Shown in pieces: positions 32,427 to 44,400 of a stretch of 64,000 bases of DNA (its first letter is position 1; each line of letters begins with the position of its first letter). The DNA is from Aradus depressus (Eukaryota > Arthropoda > Insecta > Hemiptera > Aradidae): contig OY759215.1 of assembly GCA_963662175.1 (NCBI GenBank), positions 54,515,213 to 54,579,212 of the forward strand. The letters are read 5' to 3'. A program made the position numbers and the translations under genes. The notes beneath the pieces were generated by a model that was not told the DNA's origin, searched no databases, and worked only from the letters and a program-made list of their open reading frames with translations.

Positions 32427-35400
32427 CTTTCAAAATATAATATAATTTCAATAAATAATTTTTTTTTTTTTTTTATCATAAAAAAACATTAAAATATCCA
32501 AATTTTGTTCAGAGTGGAGAAGGCACTAAACATTTTTTTTTTTTTTTTTTTTGTTTAACAATATCACATATAACCATAAAATTTAAGAACATGTATAACC
32601 AAAAAAACAAATTCAGTTTCATAAACTAAGAAAGAAAACACATATAATTAAGCGAGGCTTATATGACCCAGACAAGCCGATCCACACACACATGGAGCAA
32701 GGTCTCTCATGATTTGAAGATATAAGAGGTCATACTTGATCAAAACAAAATTGCCATAGCAAAGACCGACAAGTCACATAATGATAATTATTATGTTATT
32801 ATTATTATTTTTACAACCTGACACAAGACTTCAATAAATTAAACAAAATATCAAGAATCGAATTATATTACAATTTTTTTAGCTAGATATCGGTCATTAG
32901 GTCAGACCTACATGCATTGTTTATATGGGTCAAACTATCATAATCCTATTTGAAGTGTGTACTACCTCTCTGTTCCACAGAATCCCGTTAGTTGCAGTCC
33001 GTCTCTCCACCAGAATCTATCTTCCATCAACATGTTGGTTTAGTGATATCATTTTTATAAGTGACCGTACTATCAATTCAGATTTTATTATATTTTGATT
33101 TTCATATTTCAATAGTTTCGACTTCTCAATTTAAGATTTTTTTTTTTTTTTTAAATCTTTATTTCCCAGGTGAAAAACACACAACAAAGCTATTATTTGA
33201 TACTTCGTAATAAAAACAATTTATTCATTAGCTGATTACTTTTAATTTATAATTTAGTTTTATTTTTAATTATTATGATTTAAGAAAAATATATTTAAAA
33301 AAACACAAAACCATCGCCATAAGTTCATTTAAAAGTCCAATTACGAGTTCCTTGTTATCAAAAATAATCCATCGGTTTATCTGAAGGAAACTTTTTTTTT
33401 TTTTAATTTCTTGTGATTTTTAATTTTCTTTAATTTAGTGTGATTTTTAATTAAGCTTATTAGTTTTGGTATTTTAAAGTAAGCACTTTGTTTCTGTTTA
33501 TTTTCATATTTGTACAACTTTATCTTCCGAGATCTAATTCTCCTAGAATTTGGCTGCACCATTACTTTAGCTTTTCTTTTATTAGTTTTCTTTAATTTTT
33601 TTCTTATCACAACTTTCTTGGCAAATATGGCCCAAATTTCCTTTACAATTATTCTTATAATTTATTTCTGTTAATTTTACTTTCAAGATAAGGATATTTT
33701 TATTTTTTATTTTATCTTTGGATATTTTTGACAATTTATAACTTTTTCTAATAAAACCTAGCCGACATAATGTATTAAACGGAATATAATCTTTATTTAT
33801 TTCTTTGTTCAATTTTATTTTTCTATTTTCCTTTCTATTTGATTTGCTTTTACTTATTTCTAATTCATTTTTCTGAGCATTACCTATTTCATTTAATTTC
33901 TTTTTCTCATCTGTTATTAATTTATTTTCACATTTATTTTCAACTTCAATAAGATCTGTTTTTGTCTCCACTATTATTTCATTCGTGTTATTATTTTGTT
34001 GTTCCCCCCTTAGTTGCTCTATTTTTTTACTTATTTGTATTTCAAAAAACTCAAACCTTTGCTCAACCGACTCGATTATTTCTTTTTTATTAGTTTCATT
34101 TATTGTTTCTAACTTACAACTTAACTGTTCCATACGATCCATCATTTGCTCAAATTGGCTACGATTAAACGGATTATCGTCTTTCTTTTTATTTGCTTCC
34201 TCATCCCCCGAATTCGACCTTCCTATAAGCGGACTCATGACTATCATAGAATTTTCTCCCGTTCCTTCTACAAATCCAGATTCCCGAACATCTCTATCTA
34301 CGTCCCGGAGTCCTAATCCGCCGAGGCCACTCCCGATTCCGTCCATTCCTGCAACTAATTCTCCCGCCTCCCCATCGTAAACAAACTCCGGACCTTGCTC
34401 TCCCGCCATGCTATGGGTCGACTCACCTGTGTCCTCGTCCGCCATCTTGCTTCACAAATCTATCCTCTATAATAAATATAATACATAAAATATATTACAG
34501 CAATTTCTAAACTATAAACTGGACAACTCAAAAATTTTTTTTTTTTTCTCTATTCCATCATTTTTATTGCCAAAACGTTGGGCGCCAATGAAACAATTAC
34601 TGATTCTATGAATTGGTTATTTGTTCATTTTTTTTATCAATTGCCCCACGTTGGGCGCCAATGAAACAATTACTACTTCTATGAATTCATTATCTGTTCA
34701 TTTTTTTTTAGCAAATGCCCCACGTTGGGCGCCAATGAAACAATTACTAGTTCCTCTTTATTTCTTATTTATCTTGTTGAAAAAACTAGTTATGGGAAAT
34801 GAATTCTTTTAATAAAAAAATTGATAAATAGAGTTTTTTATTTTTTTTTGTTTTGTTTTTTTTAAATCTTTATATAAATTGGAGACATGATCATATAACA
34901 TTTATTTGTTTTATTTTTTTATAATTATTTTTTTTTTTCACTCACTTGGTCACCATCTGTCCTTCAATCCTTCTCCACTGCTCTTCTTAGTTCATCATAC
35001 GGCTCTCCGATCCTTCCTTTATTTTTCCATCAATCTGCCTTTTTTCCTGACTTCCTCCAGACTTCTAACTCCAAAAAAACTCTTCACTACTCCAGCGAAC
35101 TCTCTCAAAAAAAACGAACCGTCCACTTCCACTCTCTCTCTCTTCAACCACAACCTTCCTCCTTCACTCTCTATCTCCAACCACAACCTTCCTCCTTCAC
35201 TCTCTATCTCCAACTACAACTTCCCACAACCTTCCTCCTTCACTATCTATCTCCAACCACAACCTTCCTCCTTCACTCTCTATCTCCAACCACCGACACA
35301 CTCGTTTCCCCCTCCTTCCACTGTTCTCTCTCTCTTCCCCCACCCTGCTTAAGTCCTCAGTACTGACATCCCGTTAATGGCTTTATTATATTTCTTTATT

Positions 35401-38400
35401 TATTAAAATACCCCCCCTTATTTCTACATGTTACAATATATTTTAAGTTATTTTGTCCCCTTTCAATTTCAGAATGCCTTCCCAGTAGCTGGGGTTTACA
35501 ATACCCACCTGCTGTCTTTAGACGCTCTACTTACAGTTATTGACTCCATTGAAAGTCATTGTAATAGTAGAATTTTAAATGAAAGGCAGAATCCTATAAA
35601 AGGTATTTTTATTTAAATATATTTAATAATAGTGTTTATGGTCTGTGTTCGTATGTTCTGATTTGACAGTTTTTATTTTTTACTAAAGCTGAAGTTTAGG
35701 AATTTTTGTTGCGAAATCTGTTATCTTTGCCCACTGACTATGCAATGGATTCATTGTTGATACATCTCTTTGTAGCCCAGACAGACGTTTTGAAAATGTA
35801 TTTTTTTGGATGTAGGTGAATGATGTGGTTTGGATTTAACCTGTTACCTTAACTGTCGAGTCCCAACTTACGAAAAACTGACTAAAACATCTCATGTCAT
35901 TTACTTATTTTTCTGTTTGAATGTGTGTTAGTAGGTGACAACGTACAGAATGAGATTTATGATGTGGCAAATAACTACATACTACGAACAGGAACTAGGC
36001 AAAAAATATCAGTAAACATTCCGAGTCATGAACATCTGATAGCAGTTAAAAGAAAGAAGAAGGTTTGTACTATAATCCTAGCAATATAATTTAGGCTAGT
36101 GTTTCTCAAATCTGTGCGGTCCGCACTAAGAGGCCTACCTAATCTATGGACCACTCATCCATTTTATGCATTATTAATATCAAATTCTGTATTTATTATT
36201 GGTAATTACCTATTCCGGAACGAGGTTTGAGAAATACTGACTTGGTCTGTTTGTTTGTGGAAGCACTATTATTTTTTTTTTAACACTTTATTGTTGTTGC
36301 CTGGTGCTGGAATTGATTTTAGTGTTATTAAAGAGTTTCGATTTAGAGTAGATTAGTGGGATAGGGAGTCCACTTGGGTGATTTCTCTCCTCTTGACATT
36401 TTTCACTTGGTTATTACATTTGCTTATTGTGTATCACTTATAATTGTACAAAAAAAAAAAAAAATACTTGCTGGAGGGTAAACCCATTTTTCGTTGAGAT
36501 ATAACCAGTATGGATACACCGCCACAGCGACATTTAGCCACCAACCCCGCCAGAGATAGCTCCGTCTATAAAAAGAGACATGTCTCGAACTGTGGCTGTG
36601 CGTATTGAGTAATGTTTCCTGGAAATTCGCAATGTAGATATGCAAATTTTGAACTTGCTATGTTAATTACAGGTTTTCTCAAAAGTAGTTAACAATTTTC
36701 TTTTTAGCGAGTTTTTCTATAACTGAGAATTTTAGCCCTCATAATTTTTCTATTTTCTATACTTTTTTTTGTTCCTTCGATTTGGCTTATTGATTTGCGA
36801 CTCATTTTTGATATGAGTCCTGGAAAGGAAGAACTTGTGAACTTGAGATACAACCTCTGCTGGGCATCTTAGCGGTCCTATGGGAAGATGGAGACTGAGA
36901 CGAAGCGAGTAGTTGGGGGTGCGCCTCCTCCAACCTCCCACTGAATGAACGTCATAACAACAGATCATTTTATATTATAGAGTAGGTTATTCTGCTATAC
37001 ATGGACAACAACTGAAATGTTGAATATTATTAAAACAATGATGCAGCATTTTGGCCTCGTCAGTTGATAAATTAAATTACTTAAATAAAATAGCAAATCA
37101 TTTGTTACAGTTTACCTGACCATTTCTTACTCATAAATACTGAACTTTTCTAGTTTATATGCTTGATGTGGGTTTCTCGATAGCAATATTTAGAATATTG
37201 CAGTTAAATGTTATTTGTTGTCCAAGTAAGGGCCACAAAGGAGGATTAATTGAGGTTAGGTGCTTTATTGTATTTTTCAAAGCTTGTGACATTTCATGTT
37301 AATTAGTTAGCTTTTTTTTCGTTTGCATGCAATATGTTGTTATTTGGATTCACTAAACATTTTTGTATTTCATGTTTCATTTTGGTCCATTATATTTGTT
37401 TAGCTTCTTGCAACAGGGACCGAGCATTTTAATTCAAAACCCAAAAAAGGAATACAGTTTCTTCAGGAACATAATTTACTTTCTACTCCTTTAGATCCAG
37501 TAGAAGTTGTGAGTTTTTTGAGAGAAAATCCACATTTGGACAAGCAAATGATTGGAGAATATGTTAGCAATCGAGCCAACATTGCCATCTTAGATTGTTT
37601 TGTCAAGTGAGAATATTTTCCTAATTTCTTTATTATATGTAACCTGTGCATTGTTTGATCACATATACATACATAATGTTTTGTTCAATGATTGGTTGTT
37701 TTTTTACCAGGTCCTTTGATTTTACTGAGTTGCGGATAGATGAGGCTTTGAGGTTGTACTTGGAGACTTTTAGACTTCCCGGAGAGTCACCTCTTATTTC
37801 TCTCGTTATGGAACACTTTGCGGAACATTGGCATGTATGTACACATTTCTGTTTTTCTTTCTTTCAATGATTACTTTTTCTCCTATTCTCCTTGTTCCCT
37901 TTTGCAGTTGTTCCTTTCTCTCATTGGTCCTCTTCCATGCTCATCTTGTCCCTTGTCCTTCCTATTTTCCTCCGTATCTTGCTATTATATTAATTTCAAT
38001 TGCAGAGTTGTGTAAGGAGATATTTTGAAATCACAATAATATTTTGTTGACAGCTATATTTTACTCTCCCATTTATTTATATATATATTTTTTTGTTTTT
38101 GTTTACAACACATCAAGTCACAGGCGTTTCGAGAAATACTCCCGTTATCAGTATTTAAAAATCATTCATTCAATCAGTCATTAATTCAATAAAAAAAATA
38201 GAATATAAAAAATATTAAATTAAAAGTTTAAAAATTATAAAGAATTAAAAAGGACTGGGGGGGGGGGGGGGGGGGGGGGGGGCTTGGCCTTATAAACATT
38301 TGAGCTCAAACTCCAAGTCTCTAGCTGAACTAGAGGCTGAGATCCCTACACAGGCTCTATACCCCATTTCCACCAAACACGACTAAGAACCATTTCGCAA

Positions 38401-41400
38401 ATACCAACTTTTGAAACAAAAAAAAAACGCTTTGAAATCGGTTCTGCCATCTTGGAGCTACGAAGCCACAGACAGATACACACACACACACACACACACA
38501 GACAAAGGCTTCAAACTTGTAACATCCCTCCTTTTGCGTCGGGGGTTAAAAATATAACACCTCAAATATTTTAAAATATATTTTACATAAATGCTAACAT
38601 CTTTATTTTCAGTATCTGTAAATATTTTTATTATTGGTCCATTGTATTATTTGTGGAGACCTGTGGACTTTTTTTAATTTAAGATCATTCTTGTCAACAA
38701 CTTTCCATTAATAGTAGTATTTTTTATGGATAATTTTATTCAGTTTTGCTGTTTTTTATCAACTTGTGCTTTTGTAATGATAATGATAGTCTGTAGAATG
38801 AAGAATTTAGTTGTAAAGTATAATGAAGGCAGACAAGTTCATGAACATTAAGATTTGTTGACAGGTAAAGCGAAGAATTTTGTTGTTATCCTCTTCATCC
38901 TATTAAGTTCATTTTTATGTATATTCATTGTTGAACAATGTATATATATTCATTGTTCAAATGAATATTTAGGTAAGAAATGTTACAAACATGAATGCTG
39001 TTGGACAGATTGGTGAATAATTCTGGGCAAGACTATTCTCCCTGGCCCATTAACACGTCAAGTCCTTATTTACCATAATTTATAATGGTCTGGGAAGTGT
39101 TTATATATTTCATAACAGTTCTCTTTTCCAGAAATGCAATGGAGAGCCGTTTGCAAATGCTGACGCTGCGTTTACTCTAGCCTATGCAGTTATCATGCTG
39201 AATGTGGATCAACATAATCATACCGTTAAGAAGCAGAAAAATCCAATGTCTCCTGGAGGTTTTAAGAAAAATTTAAAAAATGTTAATGGTGGCCACGACT
39301 TCGATGAAGAGATGCTGGATGATGTTTATTCTTCAATAAAGTTTGTAGAGTTTATTTACTACTTATTTTATTGAATTTCTTCTCTGTTTTATTATTAGTT
39401 TATGGTGGCGATGAAGACAAAATGAAATCCGGACAATATTCCATATTTCTTGGAAGGGTTAAAATAATAATATGAAAATTCGTCAAAATATTTCTTGGAT
39501 AGCTTAAGCTTGGAACCTTTTAAAAGAAATAGAAATAAAATATGATTATTTAACATAAAATACATTTTTTCTTGAGGTCGAGGGATTTACGAGATAACTT
39601 AGATAGCAGATTTATATAGTGTTGAATTATATTATTTGAAAAAAAAAAAAATGTTTGAAAATATATTCTGTTTCAGCGATTGACCTTTCAAACTTGAAGA
39701 CACTTTAAATTTACCCTAAAATAAGGGCTCTTTGCAAAAACTATTTATATTTTATTGAACCTATCTATCTCTTAAGGAATTCGTTGAATCCGAGAAAGTG
39801 TAACATGTCACTTTGGGCAAGTCCTAATTGATTTTAGTGTTAAGAATTAGTAGTGAGCATGATAGTTTTCGATATCACTTCTTCTATCTAAATGTTTTAC
39901 TTAATACACCTCAAGAAGAACGAATTAATATATTGACTTAATGGTCGGTTGGTGGATTGAGATCAGAACATCTCATTTATATATGAGTCATACCTGTTGA
40001 AGGCTGGGAAGGCGAAGGGGAACGAAGACTCAAGCGAGATATGTGAAGTTGAGTTATTGATTGAGTGGTAGCTGGAAGAGCTTGTTAAACCTGTCGTCCC
40101 AACTTACGAAGAACCCTTTGGTCGATCACGAATCGCGCTGAAAGAGTAATCTCAAAATACATGTGGCTCACAAAATTCTTCGATTTATGGATAATTGTTT
40201 ATAATGAGGTCATCGAGTATTTAAATGAACTTGCATTGATTACTCACTTTTTTCCTTCTCATCTTTATAACTTTGTTTAATTGGCTTATTTTGATGTTTA
40301 GGAACGACGAAATAGTGATGCCAGCGGAACAGACAGGCCTGATCAAGGAGAACTACGAGTGGAAAGTGTTGCTGAGACGTGGGAGCGGCCGAGATGGATA
40401 CTATGTGCATGCTCCCAATGGCCTTCTGGACCATGACCTGTTCTCTCTCATATGGAGTCCCACCGTCTCAGCCCTTAGCTATCTTTTTGATAAAACTAGC
40501 GATCCAGCCATCTATCAGAAAGCTATTTCAGGATTCAGGTATGCATCGAATGGAGTAGTTTTGAAATTTACGGGCTCATGTGATTTTTGTTTTGTATTTT
40601 CAATAATGTGAAGTCTAGTGGGGTCCAGTGACGTGTCGCATCAACAACCAATCAGCTAATATGTTGTATATCATTTTCTGTTACCTTTCATTTGTCCCCA
40701 AATGGTGCTAAAACCCTATAGTCTCGCTCAGTTGGACCATCTTTTTAGGATGTAGTACCTTCACCATTATTTATTATCTCATTAAAACATAAGTATTCAT
40801 TATTCACATGTAATCGTAAAGTAGCTCGTCTGACTCATATCTTTACTTGTAGTTACAAGGCTTATAAAGAAAAAGCCAGTCAGAAAATACATTATCCTCA
40901 TAGATTTCTTTGTTTTTCCGCCATGTCGCCTATATATTTGTCTTTTATTTTCGACGCATGAGTGGGTTTCATGATCATCTGATTATATCACATGGTTGAA
41001 ATAGTAATTATTTATTGTCTCTTCTTTATTTTCGTCTTCCGAATGAAATTAATTCCATTTCTGAACTCATCCAGAGTAGAGTACTTCGCTCATGATTCTG
41101 TAAAGTAAAATTGTATTTAATAAAATAATTCAGAGGTTAATTTCAATTTGCTACTTGTATAATTATTGATTGTTATTGTACTATCTGTTTCAGAAAATGT
41201 GCCATGATTTCAGCCCATTATGGAATGAGCAATGATTTTGACAATTTAATTGTGTCATTATGTAAATATACCCTTCTTCACTACAGTGTAGAGGTATGTT
41301 TATTTTCAACATTTGTATTACAAACAGCATGCATTCACACTAAATCATTTAAGTATTATGTGTGTGTGTAGTTCATTTATGTCTGTGTACATGTGTTTTT

Positions 41401-44400
41401 TTTTTTAAATTATATTCACAGCAGAATAGGTTTAAGTTCAAAATTACACATTTTGAGTTTCCTGAAGAAATAAGTTGGATAACATGGCGTTAATTAGGGT
41501 CGAAGTATAGCGATATTACTATTCGTTTGATGAAACTAGTTTCCTACATAACTATAAAACTCGTAACTCACATTTGACAAATTATATAAGAAAGCCAAAG
41601 GATGCTAACTAACATTTTGGCTTGACAAAATAGTGCGAATGAGGATTTTTTGGGCTTTGTTGTGGGCGGGCTGTAATTAATAAAAGAACACAAGAGTTGT
41701 CCACCCACTAGCCAGCATCCAGTCACACTGGACCATCTTCAGTGCTAACTCTAAAATTGACTGGTAAATAATTATACAATTGATAAAAAGTCTATATGCA
41801 CACAGATATTTTTATTTGATGTATTTTATACATTAGAGTTAGCACTGAAGATGGTCCAATGTGACTGGAAGCGGGCTCTGCAAGGTACACTAGTGGGTGG
41901 ACAACTCGTGTGTCCTTTATTAAGAACCGAAGGAAGGTTTTACTTCCAACTTCTCAAATCATGGCGACGTAAAAAATTACAATGGTGGGGGAAAATTTGA
42001 TTTTCTTGTTTAGTTTCTTTTATTTTTCTCAGGGAATGGTTTTTACTTCTCCAGCTATATCCTATTGCTATGTTATGGTTTAAAGGAAATAAATATTTTT
42101 ATAATTATTATTATTTATTGTTTTCAGAGCCCAGATAACCTGACAATAACGTTTGGCTCTAATCCGAAGGCTCGGCTGGCAGCTAAGACAGTGTTCAATT
42201 TAGCTCACCGTCATGGCGATATCATAAGAGAGAGTTGGCGGAACATCCTCGATTGTATACTTCAACTATACAGATGTAAACTTCTGCCCAAAATACTTGT
42301 CGAGGTAAACACCCATTGGTTTCTCAACAAGATTCACAGCTATATAAAATTGAATCTCGGGTTCCCATATGGAAGAAGACGTCTAAGAAACTTCACCATT
42401 TGTGGACCCGTTCCTTTTTTTAATATCTTATTTATTTAATATTTACATTTTATTTTAATTTAGGCTGAAGATTTTATTGAATTAAGTGGAAAAATATCTT
42501 TAGTTAGAGAAGAAATCCAGCTGAGCCCTAAAACTGAAAGTGGAATTTTGAGTTCTCTCTATTCTTATATTGCTCTCGGATCTGGTAAGTACACTTTGAA
42601 TAACAAAAAGTCGTCGGTGAATCAACGGCAATGTATTTCTAGCACAAATTAAGTTTTCGCTCTCCCTCTAAAACCAATCAACCGTTTTGGCTAAAAATCG
42701 ATATATGACTTACCCAGGTACTTCTTAATCCTCATTCTAAATGTTGTTTCGATACATTCCTTCTATCGAGAGTAACTATAACTTCCCCTGTACTTCGTAT
42801 AGCTGGGCTAAATGTTATAGTAAAAGTTTTATGTGTAATATTCAATTTTGTATTATTTCAATTTGTTTTCTCCTTTTTCTTTATTACTATATTATATGTC
42901 AAAATTAATTTTTGGAGTTATAATGAAAATGTTAAACATTACTTCTATAAATATTTGTTCCTAATTAAAGTTTATTTAATTTTATGAATAGAAACCAATA
43001 CTCAAAAAGTGCCCTCTGTGGACGATCAAGAGGCAATAAAATCTGCGCAGAATTGCATTCGGGAATGTCATTTGGAACAGCTGATAACTGAGTCAAAATT
43101 TCTTCGCCTGGATTCCTTACTTCACTTTGTGAAGGTACTAAATTAAAACTTTTTTGTTATTTGAATTAAGATGGTGAGTCTAGCTTGGCCTTCAACTGTC
43201 TAATACAAAATGTAGTAGTTTATCAAATACTATTTGGAATGTAGCAATTTATATAGGTACAACATTGAATTCAGAATTCTTATGTAAGTTCGTGTGTCAA
43301 TGAATATAGTCTGATTCAATCGGTGTTTCAATTTTTTTTGCTTCATTTTTATTTTTTAACTGTAGGGCTTTTATATTGGGAGGGCTAGTGTGGGACCTGA
43401 CCATCCACCTCTCTTATCCCTTCACTGTTAGCTCTACTGTGGCAGTACTAAATGTTCCATACCCAGCTTTAGTAACGTAAGATCAGGCTTGGGACCATCG
43501 CTTAACGTCCTATCCGAAGGACAGCGTGCTCAAGGTTTTTACTTACTAGATAAAAAACCTAAGGGCCTCGGCCGGGTTTCGATCCCGCGATCTTGAGCTG
43601 AGAAGGCTAGCACGCTACCTCTGAGCTACCGGCGTCCTTGCTTCTGCTATTAAATACACTTCTGCAAGTAAGTTTCAGTATAACACTGCAGGACAACCCT
43701 GGAGAAATAGCGTAAAACTCCCATTCTCCACTTGGAGGTGGGGTGGGTTTCTTCCAAATGTTTTCCAGTAGGCTATTTTTTTCCTTTTGTAATTATGTAA
43801 ATACAGTCTACAGTATTATATCTATTAGTAACCGTAGTTGTGAAATCCACCTGCTCTAGATCTATCATCGTCCTTAGTCACTCTCCGTTGGGAAGTTTCC
43901 TCTTATGCCCTCTAACAACTGAGAAATCCACCGGTCGTTCGTCAATGGCGAATGAAAAATCTTGTAGTTCTTTTTTCGCTAAGTTGAATTTTGCGTGTAC
44001 ATTTCTCGGTGTCAAGAAACGGTTATGCGCACCCTTTTCGTGGACCGTCTCTTGTTACCATTTCACTATATTTAATACTAGTTAGAGGTATTTTCATATT
44101 TACAAAAGGAAACAATTAATAGACAATTGTTTCAGTCTATTTCCTCTAACATTACGTTGCCCAGATGATGAGAAATATGCGCTGCTCGGATTAAATTTCT
44201 GTAATGGAGAGCTCTTTGATTGCGAAATGCAAGAGATGCCCCCCTCTCCTCTGTGTTTAGGGATTCAGAGAGTATCTCTGAACTTCTGATTCTGTTCATA
44301 CACGACAAACCCCCCTCACATGAGACTTTTCGTAGGTTGAGGCTGAATGGCCGAGTGGATCTCTGCAGGTTAATATGAAACACTAATACAGAAATCTTAA

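Larger units (their letters stand above)
31015..35435 (-). mobile_element. Non-autonomous LTR retrotransposon, recent, antisense in GBF1 intron 12
   Basis: Two near-identical LTRs (31015-31860 and 34589-35435, differing by about one T) start TG and end CA. The 4-bp target duplication ATAT lies at 31011-31014 and 35436-35439. Read on the minus strand, a primer-binding site TTGGCGCCCAACG follows the 5' LTR (34588 downward), a gag-like ORF follows (34445-33582), and a purine tract AAGGGAAAGGATA lies just before the 3' LTR (31861-31873). The interior is 2.7 kb with no reverse transcriptase, integrase or protease, so it depends on a partner. LTR identity implies a young insertion. The layout suggests a Ty3/Gypsy-like relative, but without pol this is a guess. 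Confidence 0.88.

Noticed and set aside
43557..43638. Possible tRNA gene (A and B boxes present)
   Set aside because: It is the head of a SINE copy: it continues into the SINE body, and the anticodon arm does not fold cleanly. The same holds for 52891-52965 and 9680-9763.
43840..44383. Reading frames on both strands in GBF1 intron 22
   Set aside because: Overlapping frames without recognised domains; the GC-richer block may be repeat-derived but gave no family.
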